Part shown: positions 46,523 through 55,558 of the stretch, piece by piece
Position numbering within the stretch: position 1 is the stretch's first letter
Layout of the letters: each line of letters begins with the position of its first letter
DNA from: Chiayiivirga sp.
GTDB lineage: Bacteria > Pseudomonadota > Gammaproteobacteria > Xanthomonadales > Xanthomonadaceae
Assembly: GCA_022647565.1 (NCBI GenBank)
Contig: JALCLA010000002.1
Coordinates: forward strand, 62,001 to 126,000
Direction: 5' to 3'
DNA: 64,000 nucleotides
Made by a program: the position numbers and the translations under genes
The notes under the pieces: model-generated
Told to the model about the DNA's origin: nothing
Databases searched by the model: none
The model's input: only the letters and a program-made list of their open reading frames with translations

Positions 46523-49267
46523 TCAGCCCTCGAAGCCGTTTCGGAAAATCAAGCCGGACGGATCTGTCAGGGATTCGAATGCACCAATATCCGCACCATC
46601 GGAAAGGTTGTTGATGCCCGGCAGGTCCACTGGGCGCGTCGAACCGCGCTGATCGAAAACCGCACCGGAACGATCGCCCTTGTCGAGCGCGGGGCTGGCT
46701 TCGAGCAAGGCATGCGTGGGCGTGCTGCCGCCGTTGTCTTGCAAGGGGCCGAGGCGAGGATCAAGCGGCGTCGCTCCCGTGCCGCTTTGGTCGGTCGGCA
46801 AATTGAACGCGGTCTCCGTGCCGCGATTGCCGATGAGGTTGAAGCCGAGGGAACTCACCGCGCCTGGGTTGCCTCTGACATCCGCTTGATTGGCGTCGTC
46901 GACGCTGCTCGCGATGATGCTGTTGCGAATGGCCACGGTGCCAGCGAATCCCAGCACCCCGCTGGTGGTACCAGCCGGCGACAAATTGTCGGCAATGGTG
47001 CAGTGGGTAATCGTGGCAAGCCCCTCCGAATAGATGCCGCCCACGGCAATCGAGTCGCTGCCGGTAACAGCGTTGCCCGACACCGTCGAGTTGCTGACGC
47101 CGAGCACGCCGCGGCTGTGGATGCCCCCGCCAGAACCCGATGAAACGCCCGCGATCGTGTTGCCAGAAAGAGTCGAATGGTCGACCGACAATATGCCAAG
47201 GGTATCGTTGCCGATGCCGCCGCCGTTGAATGGCGCGGCGTTGTTGGCAATGGCGGAATGCGTGACAGTCAAGGTGCCGGCGTTGAACACGCCACCACCA
47301 TCGCCGTCGGCGCTGCCGCCCGTGATCGTCATGCCGCTCAAGGTGGCGGTGATGGTGGCGGGAACTTCAAACACGCGGCTGCTGTTGTTGCCGGAAATCG
47401 TGAGCAGATTCGCGCCCGGCCCGAGCAGGTTGGCGTCGAAGAAGACCCCGAGTTGTCCGCTCGTCAAGGCAATGGTCTGCGGAGCACCGAATACCCCGTT
47501 GTCGAACTGGATGTCGGTCAGGATCGCATTGCCGCCGCTGCCCAGGGCATTGCGCAGGCTGCCGGCGCCGCCGTTGGCGGTGCTGGTGACAACCAGCGGT
47601 CGCATCTCGACCGCGCCAATATCGGCCGCACCACCGAAGACCCGCGCCACGCCGCGCTGGTCGCTGGCTTGACCCGACGCATTGCCGGCATTGATCGCCG
47701 GGCTGGCGTGCAGCAATGCATGTGTGGGTGTTTGCCCGCCGTACAGCGCAAGCGGCGCGAGGCGCGGCGTTGGGCTGTTGACGTCCGAGCCCAGCGGAGC
47801 AAAACCGCCGCCGGCGAAGCTGTCGTTGCTTAGATTGAAACCGAGCGTCTGAAACGTCGCCGCTCCTCCACTGCTGGATCCGGCTGCCAGATTATTGGGC
47901 GAATTGCCCGAGACGATGGTGTTGCGGAGCGTCGTTGTCGCGGTGCTGCCCGCCCCGATCGCAAAGGTTTCAATGCCGCCGATGACGTTTGGCGCAAAGT
48001 TGTTTGCGATGGTGCTGTTGGTGATTTCCAGCCGACTGCTGCCGCTGAAACCTACATGTTCAATGCCGCCCGCCAGGTTGCCGCTGCGATTGCCGCTGAC
48101 CGTGCTGTTGATCAGACGCAGCGTGTGTCCGCCATCGCCAACAAACTGCAAGCCACCGCCCTGGAACGTGGCTTGATTGTTGCTGATCGTGCAATTGGCA
48201 AACACGCCGTTGGCATACGCGAAGTTGATTCCGCCGCCGTTGCCACCCTGGTTGCCGGTGACGTGAACATTGGTCAGCCTCAGGTCGCTGAAGGAAACGA
48301 TGCCGCCGGCATCCGAATCTTGCGAGCGACCTCCGGCAATGGTGATTGCGCTGAGGGAAACCCCGTTGTCCACGCCACCGGGAATATTGAAGATGCGGAA
48401 GGCTGCAGTGGCATTGAAGTCCCGCCGCACCGTCAGGAGATTCGCGCCCGGGCCTTGAACGCTGATGCTGCGATTGACATCGGGCAGCGCGGTCAGCAAA
48501 TCGATGGTCCGCGGCGTGTTGAACAGCGTCGAGAAATTGATCAGGTCGCCGTCCTGCGCCGCCGTGATCGCTTCGCGCAGGGAACAATCCGCATCGCACG
48601 CGCCATCGTTGCTGTCGGCAGTCTTGGTGACGGTAAAAACCTGCGGCACGGTGAAGGTCAGGGTCCAGCCATTGGCAATGCTGCCGGCATCGCCGCTGGC
48701 ATCGTCCACCACGAACAGGTTCCACAAGCCGTTGGGATCGCTGCCGGTGAACGCGGCCAGATCCGCCGGTTCGTCCGTCACGGTGCCTGGGCCAGGAGCG
48801 GGGAAGTCGTCGGCGATCCCCGCATCGTGATTCGCCGGCCGAAAAGTACCGGTGCTCGGCGCCGTGGCGTCCGGTATGGGCGCGCCTGCAGACTGCGAGA
48901 AGGTCAACGTGAGATTGCTGACGGCATCGCTGCCACCGGTATCCGACATCAGGATCGCGCGTTGCCCTTGCGGGCCGACCAGCAACACGTCCACGTCATC
49001 GGGAAAGGCATGGGCAAAGCCATTCAAACTGACTTCGAGGTGGGTGAAGGCACTCACGCCACTGACACTGATATTCGAGGAGTAAGGCGACGCAACGCCC
49101 AGGGCGGGGATGGTGATCTGCGAATTGTTGCTGAAGCTCTGCGGGGCCGACGCCAGCGCAGAGCTGGCAGCCAGCACCCCCAAGCAGGAGACGACCCACA
49201 AGGACAGGTGAGTTGGCGAGCATCGCTGGCGCGCGCCCGCGCCACAAGCAACACGATCGGCGTGCAT
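46523..49267 (-). CDS. Secreted P-domain/CSLREA beta-helix protein with choice-of-anchor Q repeats
   Basis: A 914-residue exported protein. After the signal peptide comes a proprotein-convertase P-like domain (about 45-210: DVDVLLVGPQGQRAILMSD, NGLWNLFVVDDASGDAGS), then a CSLREAITAAQDGD segment. Two long right-handed beta-helices follow, each ending in a choice-of-anchor Q-type block (GGQTPTHALLHASPAINAG and GGSTPTHALLEASPALDKGD). The C-terminus is IFRNGFEG. These domains occur in large surface or secreted adhesin- and lyase-like proteins; no catalytic residues stand out. ATG 49267 has AGGAG eight bases upstream; a GTG three codons earlier also exists. Convergent with the GH5 gene. Confidence 0.85.
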   Translation of the reverse strand: MHADRVACGAGARQRCSPTHLSLWVVSCLGVLAASSALASAPQSFSNNSQITIPALGVASPYSSNISVSGVSAFTHLEVSLNGFAHAFPDDVDVLLVGPQGQRAILMSDTGGSDAVSNLTLTFSQSAGAPIPDATAPSTGTFRPANHDAGIADDFPAPGPGTVTDEPADLAAFTGSDPNGLWNLFVVDDASGDAGSIANGWTLTFTVPQVFTVTKTADSNDGACDADCSLREAITAAQDGDLINFSTLFNTPRTIDLLTALPDVNRSISVQGPGANLLTVRRDFNATAAFRIFNIPGGVDNGVSLSAITIAGGRSQDSDAGGIVSFSDLRLTNVHVTGNQGGNGGGINFAYANGVFANCTISNNQATFQGGGLQFVGDGGHTLRLINSTVSGNRSGNLAGGIEHVGFSGSSRLEITNSTIANNFAPNVIGGIETFAIGAGSTATTTLRNTIVSGNSPNNLAAGSSSGGAATFQTLGFNLSNDSFAGGGFAPLGSDVNSPTPRLAPLALYGGQTPTHALLHASPAINAGNASGQASDQRGVARVFGGAADIGAVEMRPLVVTSTANGGAGSLRNALGSGGNAILTDIQFDNGVFGAPQTIALTSGQLGVFFDANLLGPGANLLTISGNNSSRVFEVPATITATLSGMTITGGSADGDGGGVFNAGTLTVTHSAIANNAAPFNGGGIGNDTLGILSVDHSTLSGNTIAGVSSGSGGGIHSRGVLGVSNSTVSGNAVTGSDSIAVGGIYSEGLATITHCTIADNLSPAGTTSGVLGFAGTVAIRNSIIASSVDDANQADVRGNPGAVSSLGFNLIGNRGTETAFNLPTDQSGTGATPLDPRLGPLQDNGGSTPTHALLEASPALDKGDRSGAVFDQRGSTRPVDLPGINNLSDGADIGAFESLTDPSGLIFRNGFEG

Positions 49268-49481
49268 GAACGACACTCCTTGAGTCGAGGGCCTGCCTCA
49301 TCGGGATGGTACACGTCACCGACGCCCGCGCGTTGCACCGGCCAGACCCAGCCCCCGCCGGCTTCGGACGTGAGCGCCGCATGACCGGGCGCGCGGGCAG
49401 GGCTGAACACTCCGGCCCACCGAATTAGAGTGCAGCCTCCTCGTGCCCGCGCGACACTGCGCCACCCAGCCGCCCATTGAC

Positions 49482-50066
49482 ATGCCTCCGCATCCACGTC
49501 GTCCGTTCCGAAAGCGCATCGTCCTGCAGCGCGAGGCGCATGCGCCGGCCTGGCATCAGCACTTGACCCTGCCTGATGGTCGCGCCTTGTTGCTGCGTCC
49601 GATTGCGCCCGCCGATGCCGGCCCATTGCGCCAGGGCTTCGCCTTGCTGACGCCGGAGGAAGTGCGCCTGCGCTTCCTGCATCCTCTGAAGGAACTGACG
49701 CCGGAAGCGGCGCACCGGCTCACCCATCTCGATCCGAAGCGCGAGTTCGCGCTCGTGGCCGCGGAACCCCTGCCCGAGGGCGAGGCCCTGGTTGGCGCGG
49801 TGGCACGCGTCTCGATCGAAGGCGACGGCCGCCGCGCCGAGTTCGCCATCCTGGTCAGCCGTTTCCTGGCGGGGCAAGGGCTGGGCGCGCTGATGCTCAG
49901 GCGCCTCATCCGTTGGGCACGGCTGAAGCGCCTCGATGAACTCTACGGCGACGTGCTGGACGAGAACCGTCCGATGCTGGCCCTGGCGCACGCGCTCGGC
50001 TTCCGGCGCGAACTGCTGCACGAGGAACCCGGGCTGGTGCGGGTGAGCCTCGATCTATTGCGGTAG
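49482..50066 (+). CDS. GNAT acetyltransferase, Pat-like
   Basis: A 194-residue protein resembling the acetyltransferase part of protein lysine acetyltransferases (PatZ). It has LLLRPIAPADAGPLRQGF, EVRLRFLHPLKELTPEAAH and LTHLDPKREFALVA, then the acetyl-CoA loop VSRFLAGQGLGALMLRRLIR and a final helix-strand. It probably acetylates a protein lysine or a small molecule. It lies 50 bases before mfd. Confidence 0.85.
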   Translation: MPPHPRRPFRKRIVLQREAHAPAWHQHLTLPDGRALLLRPIAPADAGPLRQGFALLTPEEVRLRFLHPLKELTPEAAHRLTHLDPKREFALVAAEPLPEGEALVGAVARVSIEGDGRRAEFAILVSRFLAGQGLGALMLRRLIRWARLKRLDELYGDVLDENRPMLALAHALGFRRELLHEEPGLVRVSLDLLR

Positions 50067-50116
50067 TGACAGCAGGTGCCGTCGACACGGACCGCGCTGC
50101 TAAACTCCGCGACCCG

Positions 50117-53100
50117 ATGAGCGCCCCCGACCCGAATTCCTCGCTGCTGCATCCGGCACTGCCGCGCGGCAGCCACAGGCGCGCCGACTGGCGCGCACCA
50201 GCCAGCAGCAGCGCCTTCGCCCTCGCCGTGGCGAGTGCAGCGCGCGTGCATGGCGGGCTGGTGGTGGCGGTGACGCGCGATACCCACGCCGCGCACGCCC
50301 TGGAAGCCGAGTTGCGGATCCTGGGCGGCCCCACCGATGAAATGCCGGTGTTGCACTTCCCGGATTGGGAAACCCTGCCCTACGACCTGTTCAGCCCGCA
50401 TCCGGACATCGTGTCGCAGCGCGTGGCCACGCTGTATCGCCTGCCCACGACGCGCCGCGGCCTGCTGGTGGTGCCGATCTCGACCCTGATGCAACGCCTT
50501 GCCCCGGCGAGTTTCGTTTCGGGCCAGGCCCTGGTGGTGGAAACGGGACAAAGACTCGATCTGGACGCCGAAAAACGTCGACTCGAATCCGCGGGCTACC
50601 GGCACGTGCCGCAGGTACTCGACCCGGGCGATTTCGCGGTGCGCGGCGCACTGCTCGACGTGTATCCGATGGGCGCGGCCGAGCCGTATCGGATCGAACT
50701 CCTGGACGAGGAGATCGATTCGATCCGCAGCTTCGATCCGGAATCGCAGCGTTCCTTGCACAAGGTCGACGCGGTGCGCCTGCTGCCGGCGCGTGAATTT
50801 CCGCTGGATGACGCCGCAACGCGCGCCTTCCGCAACCTGCTGCGCGAGCGCTTCGACATCGATCCGCGCCGCTGTCCGCTGTACCAGGACCTGAAGCAAG
50901 GCAGTGCCCCGGCCGGGATCGAGTACTACCTGCCGCTGTTCTTCCCGCACACGGCATCCCTGTTCGATTATTTCGGCGACAACGTACTGTGCGTACTGGG
51001 CGAGGGCGCACTGGGCGCGGCCGAGGCGTTCTGGGCACAGACCGGCGAGCGCCACGAACAGCGCCGGCACGACCTGGAACGTCCAGTCCTCGCGCCGGAC
51101 GAGTTGTTCCTGCCACCGGACGCGCTGCGCGAGAAACTCAATCGCGTAATTCGGGTCGAAGTGCTGCCGCGTGAACATCCACGCTGGGAAGCGGCGCACG
51201 TACTGGACGACCAGCCGGCACCGGCGCTGCCGCTCGCGGCCAAGGGTGACGACAATGGCGCGGCCTTGCGTGGCTTTCTCGCCAGCTATCCGGGTCGCGT
51301 GCTGATCGCGGCGGATTCCGCCGGGCGCCGTGAAGCCTTGATCGAAACACTCGCCGCGCTCGAGCTGCGCCCCACCACGGTGGCGAGCTGGCAGGCCTTC
51401 ATCGACGATGCGTCGGTCCGATACGCCATCGCGGTGGCCGCGCTCGACGACGGCTTCGCGCTGACCGAACCGGCAATCTGCGTACTGACCGAACGCCAGT
51501 TCTTCCCCGAACGCGCTTCGCAGGCACGTCGCCGCCGTCGCGCCGGACGCGAGCCCGACGCGATCATCCGCGATCTGAGCGAGATCGCGCCGGGCGCGCC
51601 CATCGTGCACGAAGACCACGGTGTCGGCCGCTATCGCGGGCTGGAATCACTGGATGTGGGTGGCCATCGCGCCGAGTTCCTTGCGATCGAATACGCCAAG
51701 GGCGACAAGCTCTACGTGCCGGTGGCGCAACTGCACCTGGTCAGCCGCTACGCCGGGGCCTCGCCGGAACTCGCGCCGCTGCATTCGCTCGGCGGCGAGC
51801 AATGGGAGAAAGCGAAGAAGAAGGCCGCGGAGAAGGTGCGCGACGTGGCCGCGGAGCTGCTGGAGATCCAGGCCAAGCGCCAGGCGCGCGCCGGCCTCGC
51901 GCTGGACCTTGACCGCGCGATGTACGAGCAGTTCGCGGCGCAGTTTCCGTTCGAGGAGACCCCCGACCAGCTCAGCGCGATCGAAGCCGTGATCACCGAT
52001 CTCGGCTCCAGCCAACCCATGGATCGCGTGGTCTGCGGCGACGTGGGCTTCGGCAAGACTGAAGTAGCCGTGCGTGCCGCCTTCGTCGCCGCCAGCGCCG
52101 GCAAACAGGTGGCGCTGCTGGTGCCAACCACGCTGCTGGCGGAACAGCACTACCGCAACTTCCGCGACCGCTTCGCCGATTGGCCGCTGCGGGTGGAAGT
52201 GCTGTCACGCTTCAAGACCGCGAAGGAGATCAAGGCCGAGTTGCTCAAGCTGGGCGAAGGCAAGATCGACGTGATCGTCGGCACCCACCGCCTGCTGCAG
52301 GAAGACGTGAAGTTCAAGGACCTCGGCCTCGTCATCGTCGATGAGGAGCAGCGCTTCGGCGTGCGCCAGAAGGAGCGTCTCAAGGCGATGCGGGCCGAAG
52401 TGCATCTGCTCACGCTCACCGCCACGCCGATTCCGCGCACGCTCAACATGGCGATGGCCGGACTGCGCGAACTCTCGATCATCGCCACGCCGCCCGCGCA
52501 TCGGCTCGCGGTGCAGACCTTCGTGGTTCAATGGGATGCCGCCCTGCTGCGCGAAGCCTTCCAGCGCGAACTGGCGCGAGGCGGCCAGGTCTATTTCCTG
52601 CACAATGAAGTCGAGAGCATCGAGCGCATGGCGCGCGATCTGGCGGAACTCGTCCCCGAAGCACGCGTCCGCGTGGCGCACGGCCAGATGCCCGAGCGCG
52701 AACTGGAACAGGTGATGCTCGACTTCCACCGCCAGCGCTTCAACGTGCTGGTCTGCTCCACCATCATCGAGTCGGGCATCGACATCCCGAGCGCCAACAC
52801 CATCATCATCCATCGTGCCGACCGCTTCGGCCTGGCCCAGCTGCACCAGCTTCGTGGCCGCGTCGGTCGCTCGCACCACCGCGCCTACGCCTACCTCGTG
52901 GTACCGGACAAGAAGTCGATGTCCGGCGATGCGGCCAAGCGGCTCGAAGCGATCGCGGCCCTGGATGAACTGGGCGCGGGCTTCACCCTCGCCACGCATG
53001 ATCTGGAGATTCGAGGTGCCGGCGAACTGCTGGGCGAGGAGCAGAGTGGTCAGATCACCGAAGTCGGTTTCTCGCTCTACACCGAATTGCTGGAGCGCGC

Positions 53101-53617
53101 GGTGCGCTCGATCCGGCAGGGCAAGATTCCCGACCTCGACGACGCCGATCGTCACGGCGCCGATGTGGAACTGCACCTGCCCGCGCTGATCCCGGACGAC
53201 TACCTGCCCGACGTGCACGCCCGCCTCACGCTCTACAAGCGCGTCGCCTCGGCACGCGACGTCGATGCACTGCGCGAATTGCAGGTGGAGATGGTGGATC
53301 GCTTCGGCCTGCTTCCCGAGCCGGTGAAGGCCCTGTTCGCCGTGGCCGAACTCAAGCTCGCGGCCACCGCGCTCGGCATCCGCAAGCTCGACGTCGGCGA
53401 GAAGGGCGGCCGCGTCACGTTCACCCCAAAACCGAAAGTCGAACCGGTCGTGGTGATCAAGCTGATCCAGTCCCAGCCCAGGGTCTACGCCCTCGACGGC
53501 CAGGACAAACTCAAGTTCCGCCTCGACTTACCCGGCGGAACCGAACGACTGCGTGCGGCGCGCGATTTGCTGGGCCTGCTCGGCGCAAGGTCGGGAATGC
53601 GCAACGCGGCGCGTTGA
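50117..53617 (+). CDS. mfd: Transcription-repair coupling factor
   Basis: A 1166-residue helicase that removes stalled RNA polymerase and recruits UvrA. It has a UvrB-like N-terminal part (FPDWETLPYDLFSPHPDIVS), the RNA-polymerase-interaction domain (VHEDHGVGRYRGLESLDVGG), and a RecG-like translocase with CGDVGFGKTEVA (Walker A), VDEEQRFGVRQKE (DEEQ), TATPIPRTLNMAM and SGIDIPSANTII. The C-terminal TRCF domain closes it. Start at ATG 50117. No defects seen. Confidence 0.97.
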   Translation: MSAPDPNSSLLHPALPRGSHRRADWRAPASSSAFALAVASAARVHGGLVVAVTRDTHAAHALEAELRILGGPTDEMPVLHFPDWETLPYDLFSPHPDIVSQRVATLYRLPTTRRGLLVVPISTLMQRLAPASFVSGQALVVETGQRLDLDAEKRRLESAGYRHVPQVLDPGDFAVRGALLDVYPMGAAEPYRIELLDEEIDSIRSFDPESQRSLHKVDAVRLLPAREFPLDDAATRAFRNLLRERFDIDPRRCPLYQDLKQGSAPAGIEYYLPLFFPHTASLFDYFGDNVLCVLGEGALGAAEAFWAQTGERHEQRRHDLERPVLAPDELFLPPDALREKLNRVIRVEVLPREHPRWEAAHVLDDQPAPALPLAAKGDDNGAALRGFLASYPGRVLIAADSAGRREALIETLAALELRPTTVASWQAFIDDASVRYAIAVAALDDGFALTEPAICVLTERQFFPERASQARRRRRAGREPDAIIRDLSEIAPGAPIVHEDHGVGRYRGLESLDVGGHRAEFLAIEYAKGDKLYVPVAQLHLVSRYAGASPELAPLHSLGGEQWEKAKKKAAEKVRDVAAELLEIQAKRQARAGLALDLDRAMYEQFAAQFPFEETPDQLSAIEAVITDLGSSQPMDRVVCGDVGFGKTEVAVRAAFVAASAGKQVALLVPTTLLAEQHYRNFRDRFADWPLRVEVLSRFKTAKEIKAELLKLGEGKIDVIVGTHRLLQEDVKFKDLGLVIVDEEQRFGVRQKERLKAMRAEVHLLTLTATPIPRTLNMAMAGLRELSIIATPPAHRLAVQTFVVQWDAALLREAFQRELARGGQVYFLHNEVESIERMARDLAELVPEARVRVAHGQMPERELEQVMLDFHRQRFNVLVCSTIIESGIDIPSANTIIIHRADRFGLAQLHQLRGRVGRSHHRAYAYLVVPDKKSMSGDAAKRLEAIAALDELGAGFTLATHDLEIRGAGELLGEEQSGQITEVGFSLYTELLERAVRSIRQGKIPDLDDADRHGADVELHLPALIPDDYLPDVHARLTLYKRVASARDVDALRELQVEMVDRFGLLPEPVKALFAVAELKLAATALGIRKLDVGEKGGRVTFTPKPKVEPVVVIKLIQSQPRVYALDGQDKLKFRLDLPGGTERLRAARDLLGLLGARSGMRNAAR

Positions 53618-53668
53618 TCCGGCGCCCGGCGCGATCGCGCCGCCAGGATCGCCACGCGTTTGAGGGCC

Positions 53669-54973
53669 TCAGGAAGTCGTTCCGTCGAATCCGTCGCCGA
53701 AGACCTGCTGCAGGTTCACCGGCTTGCCGGGGATCTCGGCCTCGATGTCGCGGGCCGGGGCGCAAGGGTCGCGGTGCCAGTCCGCGATCGCGTCGCGCTC
53801 CACCTTGCCGTTGATGGCCTTGACCAGCGATTTGTCCGACTGCGAGGTGACGTGCAGCACGTCGTAATTCGAGAAGATCGCATGTTGCGAATCGCTCAGC
53901 GCCAGCGCCTCTCGCATCCGTGCGGCGAAGCGACGCGCGAATGCCTGCTGCGGCTGGTCCGCGACGTCGCCACTCGACGAGTCGATGTCGAGGCCCAGTC
54001 GTGCGGTCTGGTTGTAGTCGTACTGGTTGTTGATGATCATCAAGGGCGTGCCGAGGTGCCCGTTGCGGGTCAGCGCCTCGGGCGAGCGGCAGTCCCTGCG
54101 CTCGTCGTCGTCGATCGCGGCCGCATCGCAACTGGCATCGCCGCGTCCACCCCAGTTCACCTGCCCCAGCATGATGATCTGCTCCACCGGCGTGGGCGTC
54201 GCCGTGCTCTCGCGCTGCGTCAGCGGGTCGTAGGCGGGATAGACGATCTGGTAACCCGCATCGGAGATGCCGATGACGCGCGTACCGGCTGGCGCGCGAT
54301 CCCGCAGTTCGTCGACGGTGAAGTAGATGCCGGCCGAACCCGCCGACCCGCCGGCAAAGGTGATCTCGGTGGCGTTGCCGAAGCTTTCCTTTGCGAGCAG
54401 TTCGTCAATCGTCGCCAATGCGATCGCGCGCCCCTGGAAGTGCCACCGCGCGACATCGCCGAGCGGCAGGCCCGGGTTGCCCTCATGCGCGCCGCTCCAC
54501 AGGTCACTGGAGCAGTACTGCACCTGCACCATGTTCGCGTCGTGCAGTGCCGGGTTCTCGCCCGGATCGACCGAGAACACGCCCGAAGAGGGGAACTGCA
54601 GTGTTCCCGCGGCATGGCGCGCCCGGATGAGGTTCGAGGTCATGAGGTCGCGCTTGCTCGTCCAGCGCTGTGCGCAACTGGGCCCGTCCGGACAGTTTCC
54701 GCCGCCTTCCAGCCACACCAGCCAGCGCGTCGTCGCGGGATTCCGGCGGATCATGTAGACCGCGGGAGAACCATCGTTGCAGATTGCCGCAGGATGGACT
54801 GCGGTGTCGATTTCCTCCAGCCGCCACGGGGCCGACGTGCTTGGTCCATCCGGACCCTCAATCGGCAGGTTGCAGGCCGCGGCACTGCCGGCCTGGCCGG
54901 TCGGGTTCGCGGAGGCAAAGGCCAGGGACCCCGCCAGCCATGACACAAGCATCACGATCACGATTCTGGGCAC
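53669..54973 (-). CDS. Secreted pectinacetylesterase-like hydrolase
   Basis: A 434-residue exported alpha/beta hydrolase. It starts with GTG 54973 (GGGGAA upstream) because this gives a positively charged signal peptide (RIVIVMLVSWLAGSLAFASA). TRWLVWLEGGGNC and the nucleophile elbow AGGS210AGSAG match the pectinacetylesterase/Notum family. The Asp and His of the triad probably lie in IINNQYDYNQT and later. The C-terminus is VFGDGFDGTTS. It may deacetylate plant pectin or another acetylated polymer. Confidence 0.8.
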   Translation of the reverse strand: MPRIVIVMLVSWLAGSLAFASANPTGQAGSAAACNLPIEGPDGPSTSAPWRLEEIDTAVHPAAICNDGSPAVYMIRRNPATTRWLVWLEGGGNCPDGPSCAQRWTSKRDLMTSNLIRARHAAGTLQFPSSGVFSVDPGENPALHDANMVQVQYCSSDLWSGAHEGNPGLPLGDVARWHFQGRAIALATIDELLAKESFGNATEITFAGGSAGSAGIYFTVDELRDRAPAGTRVIGISDAGYQIVYPAYDPLTQRESTATPTPVEQIIMLGQVNWGGRGDASCDAAAIDDDERRDCRSPEALTRNGHLGTPLMIINNQYDYNQTARLGLDIDSSSGDVADQPQQAFARRFAARMREALALSDSQHAIFSNYDVLHVTSQSDKSLVKAINGKVERDAIADWHRDPCAPARDIEAEIPGKPVNLQQVFGDGFDGTTS

Positions 54974-55321
54974 GTCGTTCCCCGTTGGGTTGGTGTATCG
55001 ATGGGCAAGGCACCGGGCAGCGCCACCCGGCAAACGGGGCGGTGCACCAGGGTGGTGAACGCGGCAACTGTGTGGCCGTTGACACGCTTCCACCGGTGAT
55101 GCCCACAGCGATGCGGGCAGTGCCCGGTTGCAGGAACCCGGAAAGCGTGTCGTGCTCCTCCTGTCTCCGGAAGCGCCTCGCCCTCGACGCTGCCTGAGCA
55201 GCGTCATGCCGAATCGTTTCGCGGCAAGCGAAGCGGATTGAACCTGGAGACCTTGTCGCATCGCGCGCCACGTGCGAGCCCTGTCAGCAGTGCGCCGGCG
55301 AAATCGCCTACGGCGTGCGCT

Positions 55322-55474
55322 CGGGACAAGAACCTTCAACGGACTCCCTGGCAGTGTCGCGGCAGCCTGCTCGTAGCAACCCGTGCCGACCTCGATGAAT
55401 TCAACCCGGTCGCCGGACTCGATGCCCAGTTGGTGGCGCACCACGACGGGAACGGTGTTCTGCTCCCTGGAGTC
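55322..55474 (-). pseudogene. Relic of an AbrB/MazE-type antitoxin
   Basis: The minus-strand frame shows an AbrB/SpoVT-like domain of about 50 codons. NTVPVVVRHQLGIESGDRVE corresponds to the family pattern TIPxxVRxxLGIxPGDRVE and is followed by FIEVGTGCYEQAAAT. The usual start and the TSKGQ entry are decayed (DSREQ), and no initiation codon is close. The expected LKG continuation is replaced by GSPLKVLVPS. It overlaps the region just before the ParS/RES promoter. It looks like the remains of another toxin-antitoxin system. Confidence 0.6.
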
Positions 55475-55499
55475 GGGAAATGCGTGGAACAGGCGCCCT

Positions 55500-55528
55500 T
55501 CGACAACCCTGCCAGATGGCGCTAATAT
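55500..55528 (+). promoter_or_regulatory. Promoter of the ParS/RES operon
   Basis: TCGACA (55500-55505, five of six matches to the -35) and TAATAT (55523-55528, four of six to the -10) are exactly 17 bases apart. The expected start is near 55535, 24 bases before the antitoxin ATG, which has AGGAGA upstream. Confidence 0.7.
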
Positions 55529-55541
55529 CTTGCCATACGGC
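55510..55541 (+). promoter_or_regulatory. Paired operator-like repeats over the ParS/RES promoter
   Basis: Two copies of TGCCAnAnGGC lie at 55510-55520 (TGCCAGATGGC) and 55531-55541 (TGCCATACGGC). They are 21 bases apart, two turns of DNA, on either side of the -10 box. The first contains GCCA/TGGC as an inverted repeat and the second TGCC/GGCA. This fits autorepression by the antitoxin or toxin-antitoxin complex, as known for many type II modules. Confidence 0.6.
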
Positions 55542-55558
55542 ACACTCAGGAGAACGGC

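Larger units (their letters stand above)
54974..55558. other. 585-base intergenic region with a stem-loop and a gene relic
   Basis: No intact gene is supported here. It contains the promoter of the pectinacetylesterase-like gene at its left end. A perfect 8-bp hairpin (GACGCTGC, CTGA, GCAGCGTC at 55186-55205) has no T run. An AbrB-like relic on the minus strand and the promoter/operators of the toxin-antitoxin operon follow at the right end. Confidence 0.6.

Noticed and set aside
55186..55205. Perfect 8-bp hairpin in the 585-base gap as a terminator or small RNA
   Set aside because: No T run and no promoter or gene ending next to it; kept only as a note on the gap.
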